From Petaurus breviceps papuanus (lineage: Eukaryota; Chordata; Mammalia; Diprotodontia; Petauridae), in the NCBI GenBank assembly GCA_028583685.1, contig JAMXIF010001183.1:14013466-14077465 (forward strand): a stretch of DNA of 64,000 nucleotides. Reading direction: 5' to 3'. The notes beneath the pieces were generated by a model that had not been told where the DNA came from, ran no database searches, and worked only from the letters and a program-made list of their open reading frames with translations. Shown piece after piece: positions 56,525-64,000 of the stretch (positions within the stretch are counted from its first letter, which is position 1; every line of letters begins with the position of its first letter). A program made the translations under genes and the position numbers.

Positions 56525-56790
56525 TTTTAGTGGAAAGAGCACCAAATAGCCTTTTAAGGTCCCTTTCAGCTCTAAACCTATGATCCTCTGATCTATAACC
56601 TCATTTCAATCTCTAGCTTTGACCCTTGGAATCTCGAATAAGTCAGAACTTCTCTGAAATTCAGTTTTCTCATCTACAAAATGGGTATAAAATCAGCACT
56701 GATCTCCTAGGGGTATTTTGAGAATCAAATGAAGTAGCATATGTAAAAATTACATATATAAGTATTAAAAGTACTATTATCTGTTATTAT
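56525..56790 (+). mobile_element. MIR fossil
   Basis: 'ttttctcatctacaaaatggg', 'attttgagaatcaaatgaag' and 'taagtattaaaagtactattatc' give the MIR 3' half. The head ('gtggaaagagcacc') is separated by an unrelated stretch. Confidence 0.6.
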
Positions 56791-56814
56791 TTAGTAATAG
56801 ATGTCCGGACACCT

Positions 56815-57030
56815 ATCCTGCCCATTCTGGAATCAGGAAGACCTGAGTTCAAATCCCACCTCTGACTCTTCCTAGCTATGTGACCCTGGGTAAGACACAA
56901 CTTCTTTTAGCTTGAATTTCCTCATCTGTAAAATGGGGACAATAATAATACGAGGGTTGTTGTAATGATAAAATGACACAACATGTGAAAAGCTCTTTGC
57001 AAAAAGTGCTACATAAATCCTGAATGGGTT
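56815..57030 (+). mobile_element. MIR/MAR-type SINE
   Basis: 'gaatcaggaagacctgagttc', 'gtgaccctgggtaagacac', 'tttcctcatctgtaaaatgggg' and 'gttgttgtaatgataaaatgac' in full order. Confidence 0.75.
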
Positions 57031-57039
57031 TTTAGGGGG

Positions 57040-57475
57040 CAGATAGCTGATAGAACTGATAGAGCACTGGATCTGGAGTTAGGAAGACCTGAGTTCAAAT
57101 CCAGCCTCAGATACTTCCATGCTATGTGAACCTAGGCAAATCACTTAACTGCTGTCTGTTTCAGTTCCCTTAACTGTAAAATGGGGATAATAGTAACCTC
57201 TACCATAACAATAACAATAGGGGGACGGCTAGGTGGTGCATTGAATAGAGCACCGGCTCTGAAGTCAAGAGGACCTGAGTTCAAATCTGATCTCAGACAC
57301 CTAACACTTATTATCTGTGTGAACTTGAGCAAGTCAGTTAACCCCAATGGCCCTGCCCTCCCCGCTCAAAAAAGCAAGAAAAAAAAATAACAATAGGGTT
57401 GTTATGAGGATATTTGCAAAGTTCTTACTATGTGTCTGGCATATAATAGGCATTTAAGAAATGTTTGTTCCTTTA
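57040..57475 (+). mobile_element. MIR/MAR-type SINE split by WSINE1
   Basis: 'gagttaggaagacctgagttc' to 'taactgtaaaatggggataatag' precede the inner SINE. 'gttgttatgaggatatttgc' and 'gtctggcatataataggcatt' finish the copy after 57398. Confidence 0.8.
57223..57385 (+). mobile_element. WSINE1-type tRNA SINE with TSD
   Basis: Complete SINE from 'ggacggctaggtggtgcatt' to the A-tail. A perfect 13-bp TSD, AATAACAATAGGG, lies at 57210-57222 and 57386-57398, inside a MIR-type SINE. Confidence 0.92.
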
Positions 57476-57479
57476 TTTC

Positions 57480-57770
57480 CTTAGCTATTTATCATCATTA
57501 TCTATGATAACTATTAATATAAAAATAACATTATTAATATTTATATATTATTCCCTATATTTATATATTATTCACATTATGTTATTCACACTTAATAACA
57601 TAATTGATACTATACCAATATAATGTATTATATAATGTCATTCTGTAACATCCTTAATTATAGTGTTAATATAATATTGATGATACAATATTATTGTTAC
57701 ATAATACTATTATTATGTTATTAATAACAATCATCATCTTAATTTCCTATTGATTCAGGACCTGATTTAT
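57480..57770. repeat. AT-rich block with TAAT/TATTA units
   Basis: Nearly pure A/T sequence with many short TATTA, ATTAT and TAATA direct and inverted units, including 'tatttatatatta' twice in tandem (57537-57575). Confidence 0.75.
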
Positions 57771-57774
57771 TACC

Positions 57775-58330
57775 ACCCTGTTTTTGTGATAAAACCACCT
57801 TTGGTAATGGAAACTGAAGCCACCTCATGGGCTGACATATATATGTACAAAGATAAAATGGTCAATGAGGGAACAGATGCTTCTTTACACAGAAATGAAC
57901 AAGCCTGATAAGTTTAAAAAACGTGAGAAACCAGGGAAAAGTAAACAGACCTGTTTGTTTGGCATGTGACACTTTTTGAAAGGTTCCCAGATACAGCAGC
58001 TGCCTGGGTTGTGTCTACATCGGAAAATTTCCTAACAATTCGGTCAGTCCTTTGAGTAATGGGTCTCTTTCCCAACAGTCCTCTCTCACTTTCTGCTCAG
58101 CACTGTTTCTTGCATATATAACTTAAAATTTGGCTGATGAGAGAGAAAGGGTAAAGGGAAGGGATTAGGGTTTTCTAAGGACTGGTTCTCTTAAGAGGTA
58201 GCTCTTTCAGACCGAGTAAAGCCTAACATCTCTTTGTTTCAGTTTATTTCTTTTACCCCTCTTAAACCAAAGAGATTTGGGAAGCAATTTCTGATAGTTT
58301 TGGAGATGAAAGAACACTCAAAGTCCCAAA
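57775..58330. other. no recognised feature
   Basis: Unique-looking sequence between the AT-rich block and the palindromic MITE. Confidence 0.45.
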
Positions 58331-58337
58331 TATTATC

Positions 58338-58543
58338 CAGGAGTGGGGAATTTGTGACCTTGAAGTCACATGTGGCCCTCTAGATCCTCACGTGCAGTCA
58401 GTCCTTTGACTAAATCCAAACTTCACAGAACAAATCCCCGTAATAAAAGGATTTGTTCTGTAAAACTTGGACTCAGTCAAAAGGCCACACCCAAGGACCT
58501 AGAAGGCCACATGTGGCCTCTATACTGCAGGTTTCCACTCCTG
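58338..58543. mobile_element. long-palindrome MITE (DNA transposon), both ends present
   Basis: The ends are CAGGAGTGGGGAA and TTTCCACTCCTG. 'aagtcacatgtggccctctag' mirrors 'ctagaaggccacatgtggcctc', and 'cttcacagaacaaatcc' mirrors 'ggatttgttctgtaaaac'. The arms are about 95 bp each with a short AT loop near 58441-58449. Same family as 8549. Confidence 0.82.
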
Positions 58544-58689
58544 TTTTCAGGATGCATAGAAAGTACAAGGGATAGGTGGGAGAAACTGTGTACCCTCCAT
58601 CATCCTTTCCCTCTAGGATCACCATTTTGAGAAAAAAAGGGGGAGGAAAGATCCAAGTACTGCTTGTTACCCTCCTTCACCCCTTCCCA

Positions 58690-59110
58690 GCCCCATTCCT
58701 GCAGGGCATTCCTTTTCCTTCTAACTTCCAATACTTAAAATCCAGAGCCTACATCAAATGCTACTGAAGGTTAGCCTCTATCATGAAGCCTCCCCTGATT
58801 CCTCTAGTGGCTAGTACCCCCCCCCACCCTAAATTAACTTGTGATTTCTTAGTTTATTTTGTCAGTATATTTAGTCTATTCACACATATACTAAGAATAT
58901 ACTTAGTATATTCACATATATACATGCACATGTATGTATATATACACACATGTATATGTGCATGTACAATGCACACATGTATACATATATGTTCATGATA
59001 CCCTAATCAAATGTAAGGTCCTTGAGGGTAGGGACTCTTTCATTTTTGTCTCTGCATCTCCAGATTCTAGCACCACAGTATATGTTTAATAGGTTAATCA
59101 TTTTTTGATT
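58690..59110 (+). mobile_element. L2 3' end split by a TA/CA repeat
   Basis: 'tcatgaagcctcccctgattcc' precedes a TA/CA-rich tract (58880-59000). 'gtaaggtccttgagggtagggac', 'tctgcatctccagattctagc' and 'atatgtttaataggttaatc' follow. Confidence 0.75.
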
Positions 59111-59199
59111 GATTAATAATTTACATTTGCATAGCATTTAAAAAAATAAAATGATTGATATCTTTTGTGTTTGCCTCATCTTTATTTCACAACAAATCT

Positions 59200-59385
59200 C
59201 TGGCTCTTTTCTCATTTGTAATGCTTTAAGTTCTGCAAAATGTTTCCCTCATAGTCACTTTATATTATTATCCTCATTTTAAAGATGAGAAGACTGAAGC
59301 ATGAAGAGGGAGCGTCACAAGCTGATCAGAGTTGGAGGTCCTGGATTTAGAACTTTGATTCCAAGTTCAGTCTAGAGTCCTGCCT
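59200..59385 (-). mobile_element. MIR fossil (antisense)
   Basis: 'tattatcctcattttaaagatgagaagactgaagc' with 'gttggaggtcctggatttagaac' is the antisense MIR body. Confidence 0.65.
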
Positions 59386-59919
59386 TATGCAAATTTCACT
59401 TCCACAGCTCCTGTATGCAAGCCATGCTTCAGCCAGCTGGCCAGCTAGCGTTTATTAATCACTTGCTATATATGCCTGACTGCCCTTGAGAAGTTGAATT
59501 CTATTTTAAAATTGTTTTTACGTGCAACTGGGAAATAAGTTACATGGGCAATGGAGTATAGAAATCTATCTTGAAAGGGTGGAGCCAAGATGGAAGTATA
59601 GATAAAACTCCACAAGCTCCCCCCATAACCACCCCAAGAACCTATAAAATATGACTCTAAACAAATTTTAGAGCTACAGAACCCACAAAATGGCAGAGAA
59701 AAACGAATCTCCTGGCAGGAAGATAGGAAGGGTCCATTGCAGCATGCTGGGAGCTGAGCCCAGCCCTGCATGAGCCTGTGGCTTTAGCCCCAGGGTGGTC
59801 CCGACCAGCAGCTGCTGGAGTGAACTTTGAAGAGTGGATCACCAGCAGCTGTAACAGTTTCCAGAATTATCAACCCATAAATGCCAAAGACAAAGTGAGA
59901 GGTCAGGGTGGAACTCTAT

Positions 59920-59944
59920 GGGGGGGGGGGGGGGGGGGGGGGGG
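59920..59944 (+). repeat. 25-nt G homopolymer in L1 5' UTR
   Basis: An uninterrupted G-run, able in principle to form a G-quadruplex on the plus strand. Its exact length may be a sequencing or polishing error. Confidence 0.85.
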
Positions 59945-60292
59945 ACAGAGCATGGTCTGGCCTCTACCCCTAGAGCAAGAAGTGGTGGAGGCATGGCAGC
60001 TGTGCAGCCACCTCCATATGGCTGCTTCAGAGCTCCTGGCCTGCAGATCGTAGGGGGACCAAGCAACCATTTAGAGGGTAATCGCTCTTGCTTTAACCTG
60101 CTTAGATCTAGATCACTGTCTTGGGTGGAGGTCCTAGGGTGTGTGACCAGTGAGCCAGAGCTTATGATGTCTGTAGAGAGGGCACCCAACTAATAGCTCC
60201 GGCAGCTGCGAAAACCCCAGCAATTTGCGACAAAGCTCTCCTCTCTGGAAGTAGAATTCTACTGTGGCAAAGAGCTCAAAAGTCAAGTAATT

Positions 60293-60514
60293 GTGTGGCA
60301 ACATGAGCAAACAAAGGAAGCATGGCAATCAAACCTTAGATTCCTTTTTGGAGACAAAAAGGATCAAAGCATGGAATGGGAGGGAGACAATGAAGTCAGA
60401 CCTCCTGCACCAAAAGCTTCCAAGAAAAATATGAATTGGTTAGAGGCTGTGGAGGAGCTCAAGAAGGATTTTGAAAATCAAGTAAGAGAAGTGGAAGAAA
60501 AATTGGAAGGATAA
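60293..60514 (+). pseudogene. L1 ORF1 5' part (coiled-coil segment), decayed
   Basis: An ATGAGCAAACAAAGGAAG start at 60303 matches the L1 ORF1 start. The longest frame here (in phase with 60293) is shifted from that ATG, so a frameshift separates the start from the conserved part. That part reads FLFGDKKDQ, then ASKKNMNW and VEELKKDFENQVREVEEKLE, the beginning of the ORF1p coiled coil, before a stop at 60512. ORF1p is the RNA-binding chaperone of L1; this copy cannot make it. Confidence 0.8.
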
Positions 60515-60648
60515 ATGAGAATGATGTAAGAAAATCATGAAAAGAGAGTCAACAACCTGATTGAAGAAAATAACATCTTAAAAAATAGACTAACTCACAT
60601 GGCAAAAGAGCCCCCAAAAGCCAATGAGGAAAAGAATGCCTTAAAAAG

Positions 60649-60792
60649 GGGTGGTCAGATAGTGCAGTGAGTAAGAGCACCGGCCCCAGAGTTGGGATGA
60701 CCTGGGATCAAATCTGGGCTCAGACACTTAGCATCCACCCAGAAACACCTGGCCGTGTAACCTTGAGCAAGTTACTTAACCCCAATTGCTTA
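60649..60792 (+). mobile_element. tRNA SINE variant, first unit of a dimer
   Basis: 'gtggtcagatagtgcagtgag', 'gcaccggccccagagttgg', 'cacccagaaacacctggccg' and 'ccccaattgctta', the same variant as 49178. It runs without an A-tail into the second unit. Confidence 0.88.
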
Positions 60793-60944
60793 GGGGTGGC
60801 CAGGTGGCACAGTGAGTAAGAGCACCAGCCCCAGAGTCAGGATGACCTGGAATCCAATCCGGACTCAGATACTTAGCACCACACCTAGAAATAACTGGCT
60901 GTGTAACCTTGAGAAAATTACTTAACCCCAATTGCCTTAAAAAA
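60793..60944 (+). mobile_element. tRNA SINE variant, second unit of a dimer
   Basis: 'ggggtggccaggtggcacag', 'gcaccagccccagagtcagg' and 'ccccaattgcctt' plus A-tail. Both units share one perfect 18-bp TSD, AAAGAATGCCTTAAAAAG, at 60631-60648 and 60945-60962, so the dimer inserted as one unit into L1 ORF1. Confidence 0.93.
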
Positions 60945-60962
60945 AAAGAATGCCTTAAAAAG

Positions 60963-61640
60963 CCAAATTTGCTAGAAGGAAAAAGAACTTCAAAAGCTCA
61001 CTGAAGAGAATAATTCCTTCAGAATTAGATTGGAGCAAATGGAAGCTAATGACTTTATGAGAAATCAAGATACTATTAAACAGGTCCAAAAAATGAAAAA
61101 ATAGAAGGCAAAGTGAAATATCTCATTGGAAAAAACCACTGACCTGGAAAATAGATCCAGGAGAGACAATTTAAAAATGATTGGACTACCTGAAAGCCAT
61201 GATCAAAAAAAGAACCTAGAAATCATCCTTCAAGAAATTCTCAAGGAAAATTGTCCTGATATTCTAGAACCAGAGGACAAAATAGAGCTTGAAAGAATCC
61301 ACTCATCACCTACTGAAAAGAAAACTCCTAGGAATATTATAGCCAGATTCCAGAATTCCCAGAGAAAATATTACAAGCAACCAAGAAGAAACAATTTGAA
61401 TATTGTGGAAACACAATCAGGATAACACAGGATCTAGCAGCTTCTACATTAAGGGATTGAAGGTCTTGGAATATGATATTCTGGAGGTCAAAGAAGCTAG
61501 GATTAAAACCAAGAATCACCTACCCAGCAAAACTGAGTATAATGTTTCAGGGGGAAAATATGGTCATTCAATCAAATAGAGGACTTTCAATAATTCTTGA
61601 TGAAAAAATCAAAATTGAATGGAAAATTTGACATTCAAAA
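60963..61640 (+). pseudogene. L1 ORF1 3' part (RRM and C-terminal domain), decayed
   Basis: After the SINE dimer ORF1 goes on. From 61126 the frame reads TTDLENRSRRDNLKMIGLPE (start of the ORF1p RRM domain), then CPDILEPEDKIELERIHSS and TPRNIIARFQNSQ (C-terminal domain, the usual 'PR.IIA.F' block) and stops at 61423-61425. Later C-terminal similarity is in another frame ('tagcagcttctacattaagg', 'cacctacccagcaaaactgag'). At least two stops and one frameshift lie in this half. Confidence 0.85.
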
Positions 61641-61774
61641 ACAGGAAGCAAGAGGAGCATAAGAAGATAAATAGGGAAAAGAAATCACAAGGAACTTATC
61701 TACTTACATTCCTACACAGAAAAATGATAATTGTAACTTATGAAACTTTTCTCAGTATGAGGATAGTTGAAGGA

Positions 61775-61870
61775 AATATAAATGTATATATATATGTATA
61801 CATGCATATATATGTTTATATAGGTGGGTATATGTATGTATGCATACATATGTAACTGTGTGTACATATG
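61775..61870. repeat. TATA/TGTA-rich simple repeat in HAL1-like 3' UTR
   Basis: Alternating 'atatatatgtatacatgcatatatatg' units directly after the end of ORF1. Confidence 0.85.
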
Positions 61871-63329
61871 TGTACAGGATGATATTTAAAAAATAAAATT
61901 AAGAGGTGAGAGAGGAATATAATGAGAGGAGATAGGGAGAGACAGAATAGGGTAAATTCTCATATAAAAGAGGAAAGGGAAAACTGTTGTTACAATGGAG
62001 AAGAAGAACAGGAAGGCAAAAGGGAACGTGTCAAACTTATTTTCATTGAATTTGGCTTAAGGAGGGAGTAACATACACACTAAATTGGGTATCTTACCCT
62101 ACAGGAAAATAGGGGGGAAGGGGATAAGAGGGAAGATGATAGAAGGGAGGGCAGATTAGCGGGGAAAGTAGTTAGAAGCACACACTTTTCAAAAGGAACA
62201 GGGTCAAAGAAAAAATAGAACAATTGGGGGGAAGGATAGGCTGGAGGGAAATATAGTCAGTCTTTCACAATATATCCACTATGGAAATGTTTTGCATAAC
62301 TACACATGTATAACCTATATTGAATTGTTTATCTTCCCAATAAGGGTGGGTGATGACAGAAGGAGGGAAAGAATCTGTAATTCAAAGTTTTAAAGTCAAA
62401 TGTTTAAAAAATTATTTTTATTATTTTTATATGCAACTGGAAAATAAGATATACAGGCACTGGGATATGGAGATCCATCTTGCCCTACCGGAAAGTAGGA
62501 AGGGAGATGGGAGAGGATATAGGAGAGAGCAGATTGGGGGAGGGGGTATTCAGTGGGATTGCTGTTTTGGGGTGGTGGGTAGGGGAAAGATGGGGAGAAA
62601 ATTTGTAACTCAAAATCTTCTGGAAATGAATGTTGTAAACTAAAAATAAACATAAAATTTAAAAAATACAACAAATTTATCTTACCCTATAGGAAAATAG
62701 AAGGAAAGGGGATAAAAAAAGGGAGTGGCATGATAGAAGGGAGGGTAGATTGTAGGAAGTGGTAATCATAATGGCAAGGTGTCTTGTGGTGGGGGGAGTG
62801 GGGAGATAGGGAGAAAATTTGGAATTTAAAATCTTGTGGAAGTGAATGTTGAAAACTAAAAATAAATAATTTTTTAAAAAAAGTTGCATTCTAATGGAGA
62901 AGACAACCTGCAAACAACTGGGTATAAACAAGATATATACAATGTAAAGGAATGTCAGAGGTCACTTGGAACAGATTATATTAGAACTGGGTTTTGAAGG
63001 AAACTGAGAAATCAAGGAACTGGAGGTGAGGAGAGAGAGAATACTCAAGGCACTAGAGAAAGCCAGTGAAAAGAAACAGTCTGAAGCTAGAGTGTTTTTG
63101 GAAGCCTGATTATAGGGTATTTGGAATGGAATAAAGTTTTAGAAGTATGAAAAGGTAGAAAGAAAAAGAAGGACTTTTATGGTCATATAGGATTTCATAT
63201 TTGATCCTTGAGGTAGTAGGGAGTTACTAGATCTTATTGATTTGGGGGAGGAAGGAAGGAGACATGGTCAGCCTAGTGCTTTAGGAAAGTCACATTAGCA
63301 AGTTGCTCAAAGAAAGGATGGAGGGGGGA

Positions 63330-63865
63330 GAGTTTTCTTTGTCATAGGTGTGATCTTTCCGTGGCTGATTGGGGAAAGTTAAAAAAATAAATATCCTTAC
63401 CATCCTTAACGCTTGTCAGTGAGAGAGACACCATGGTTGAAAGTGGCACACCAAAAATGTGCTGTCCCAATTAAACAAAGACTCACTGTCAGCCGGGAAT
63501 GAGCTTTGAGTTGTTTTTCCAGTAGGGGGATTTGTGCTAATCCCTCCAGACCCTCTTGCTCAGTGACCAGTGGAATGCATCAGCAGGATGGTTGGGCTGG
63601 GTGAGACAGAGAGGTGCTGTCTGTGTCTATGAAACAAAGGGAAGCCGTTAGTGATGCACAAAAGATGTCTCCTAGTTTCAAGTAGGAAATCAAACTTGAC
63701 TTTAAAATTATTAAGGAATGGATGGAAGTAACTAATTTTTGTCTTCTTCACTTATACACATTATGTATATTGATAACTAATACTAATTCGTGTGAATGCT
63801 ACTAGTATAATACTATTAGTAGAATTATATAATTAATATAGTTAATAAAGTTAACGTATAGACCT
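63330..63865. other. no recognised feature
   Basis: Unique-looking sequence with an AT-rich end (63760-63850). No exon signal supported. Confidence 0.45.
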
Positions 63866-63869
63866 TCTA

Positions 63870-64000
63870 AGAGGATTGAGAATCAAATCCTGGCTCTGCC
63901 AGTGTGCCCTGGGATCAGTCACTTCACCTGTACAGCTTGTTTTCTTGGTCTTTAAATAAGGGAATTGGGCTAGGTAACCTCTGAAGTCATTGGCATGGGG
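63870..64000 (+). mobile_element. MIR fossil, cut by window end
   Basis: 'gagaatcaaatcctggctctgcc', 'gtgccctgggatcagtcactt' and 'ggctaggtaacctctgaagtc' are the MIR order; the copy runs out of the window. Confidence 0.7.

Larger units (their letters stand above)
59573..62672 (+). mobile_element. near full-length ORF1-only L1 (HAL1-like)
   Basis: In order: 5' UTR starting 'gaaagggtggagccaagatgg', a 25-nt G-run (59920-59944), ORF1 (from about 60303 to about 61640, decayed), then directly a purine-rich 3' UTR ending in 'ctaaaaataaacataaaattt'. No endonuclease or reverse-transcriptase coding sequence lies between ORF1 and the 3' UTR. L1 relatives with only ORF1 are known as HAL1 ('half L1') and depend on L1 enzymes. 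An 11-bp TSD, AAATCTATCTT (59562-59572), recurs with one change at 62673-62683, inside the older L1 3' UTR. An alternative is an L1 that lost ORF2 by deletion. Confidence 0.8.
59504..62880 (+). mobile_element. 5'-truncated L1/HAL1 3' UTR, second layer of the nest
   Basis: The two halves are 59504-59572 ('tacgtgcaactgggaaataag', 'gtatagaaatctatctt') and 62684-62880 ('accctataggaaaatagaagg' to 'gaaaactaaaaataaataa'). Together they match the terminal 3' UTR unit of the inner element (62408-62657). The pair is flanked by a 13-bp TSD, AAGTTGAATTCTA (59491-59503; one change at 62881-62893), lying in family B. Confidence 0.8.
59440..63330 (+). repeat. family B copy, outermost layer of a four-level nest
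   Basis: The head 'gcgtttattaatcacttgc' and 'cccttgagaagttgaattcta' end at 59503. The rest starts at 62881 with 'aagttgcattctaatggagaagacaacctgc' and goes on through 'actgggttttgaaggaaac', 'gaatactcaaggcactagag', 'catatttgatccttgaggtag' and 'gacatggtcagcctagtgc' to about 63325. Confidence 0.8.

Noticed and set aside
58370-58630. 86-codon open frame
   Set aside because: It lies largely within the palindromic MITE and runs out of it; a shadow of the inverted repeat.
59778-60193. Several overlapping 90-116 codon frames on both strands
   Set aside because: They cover the L1 5' UTR and its G-run; glycine- or proline-rich reading of the homopolymer, not host genes.

Overview
This window is mammalian, almost certainly marsupial, non-coding DNA. 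It is intergenic or intronic, and I find no complete protein-coding gene, no RNA gene, no CRISPR array and no operon-like arrangement. The marsupial call rests on the repeats: tRNA-headed SINEs of the WSINE1/MAR1 type (head like GGCGGCTAGGTGGCACAGTG, end like CCAATTGCCCTCCAAAAAGC plus A-tail), marsupial-type L1 5' UTR, ORF1 and ORF2 pieces, and a background of old L2, L3/CR1 and MIR fossils. Family names come from memory of consensus sequences, not from a database search.

Layout. 0-9.8 kb: L2, L3 and MIR fossils, an oddly 3'-truncated L1 5' end inside an older repeat, a SINE cluster at 5.5-6.6 kb, a palindromic MITE and a hAT-type MITE. 9.8-20.2 kb: mostly unique sequence with scattered old fossils. 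20.2-22.1 kb: a Tigger-like DNA transposon and a 550-bp retroposon, both inside an older repeat. 23-29 kb: a 5'-truncated L1/HAL1 3' end in reverse, with SINE and L3 fossils. 29-31.8 kb: the most gene-like stretch, free of recognisable repeats and locally CpG-rich, with a candidate terminal coding exon on the minus strand (30709-31002) and an E-box cluster. 32-37.9 kb: L3, hAT, SINE and L1 pieces. 37.9-40.1 kb: AT-rich and unassigned. 40.5-41.8 kb: 3' end of an L1 with a decayed ORF2 C-terminus. 43-45 kb: mostly unique, with a weaker candidate exon (44026-44237). 45-53 kb: dense SINEs and retroposons, with repeated nesting. 54.8-56.2 kb: an L2 split by microsatellites and an assembly gap. 56.5-59.4 kb: MIR/SINE nests, an AT-rich block and a second palindromic MITE. 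59.4-63.4 kb: a four-level nest whose centre is a nearly full-length ORF1-only L1 (HAL1-like).

The clearest evidence for the mobile elements is target-site duplications (TSDs) readable at both ends, often confirmed because an older repeat resumes on the far side. Two candidate exons deserve a homology search; neither is a recognised gene. Two 10-base N runs sit inside microsatellites and mark assembly gaps.
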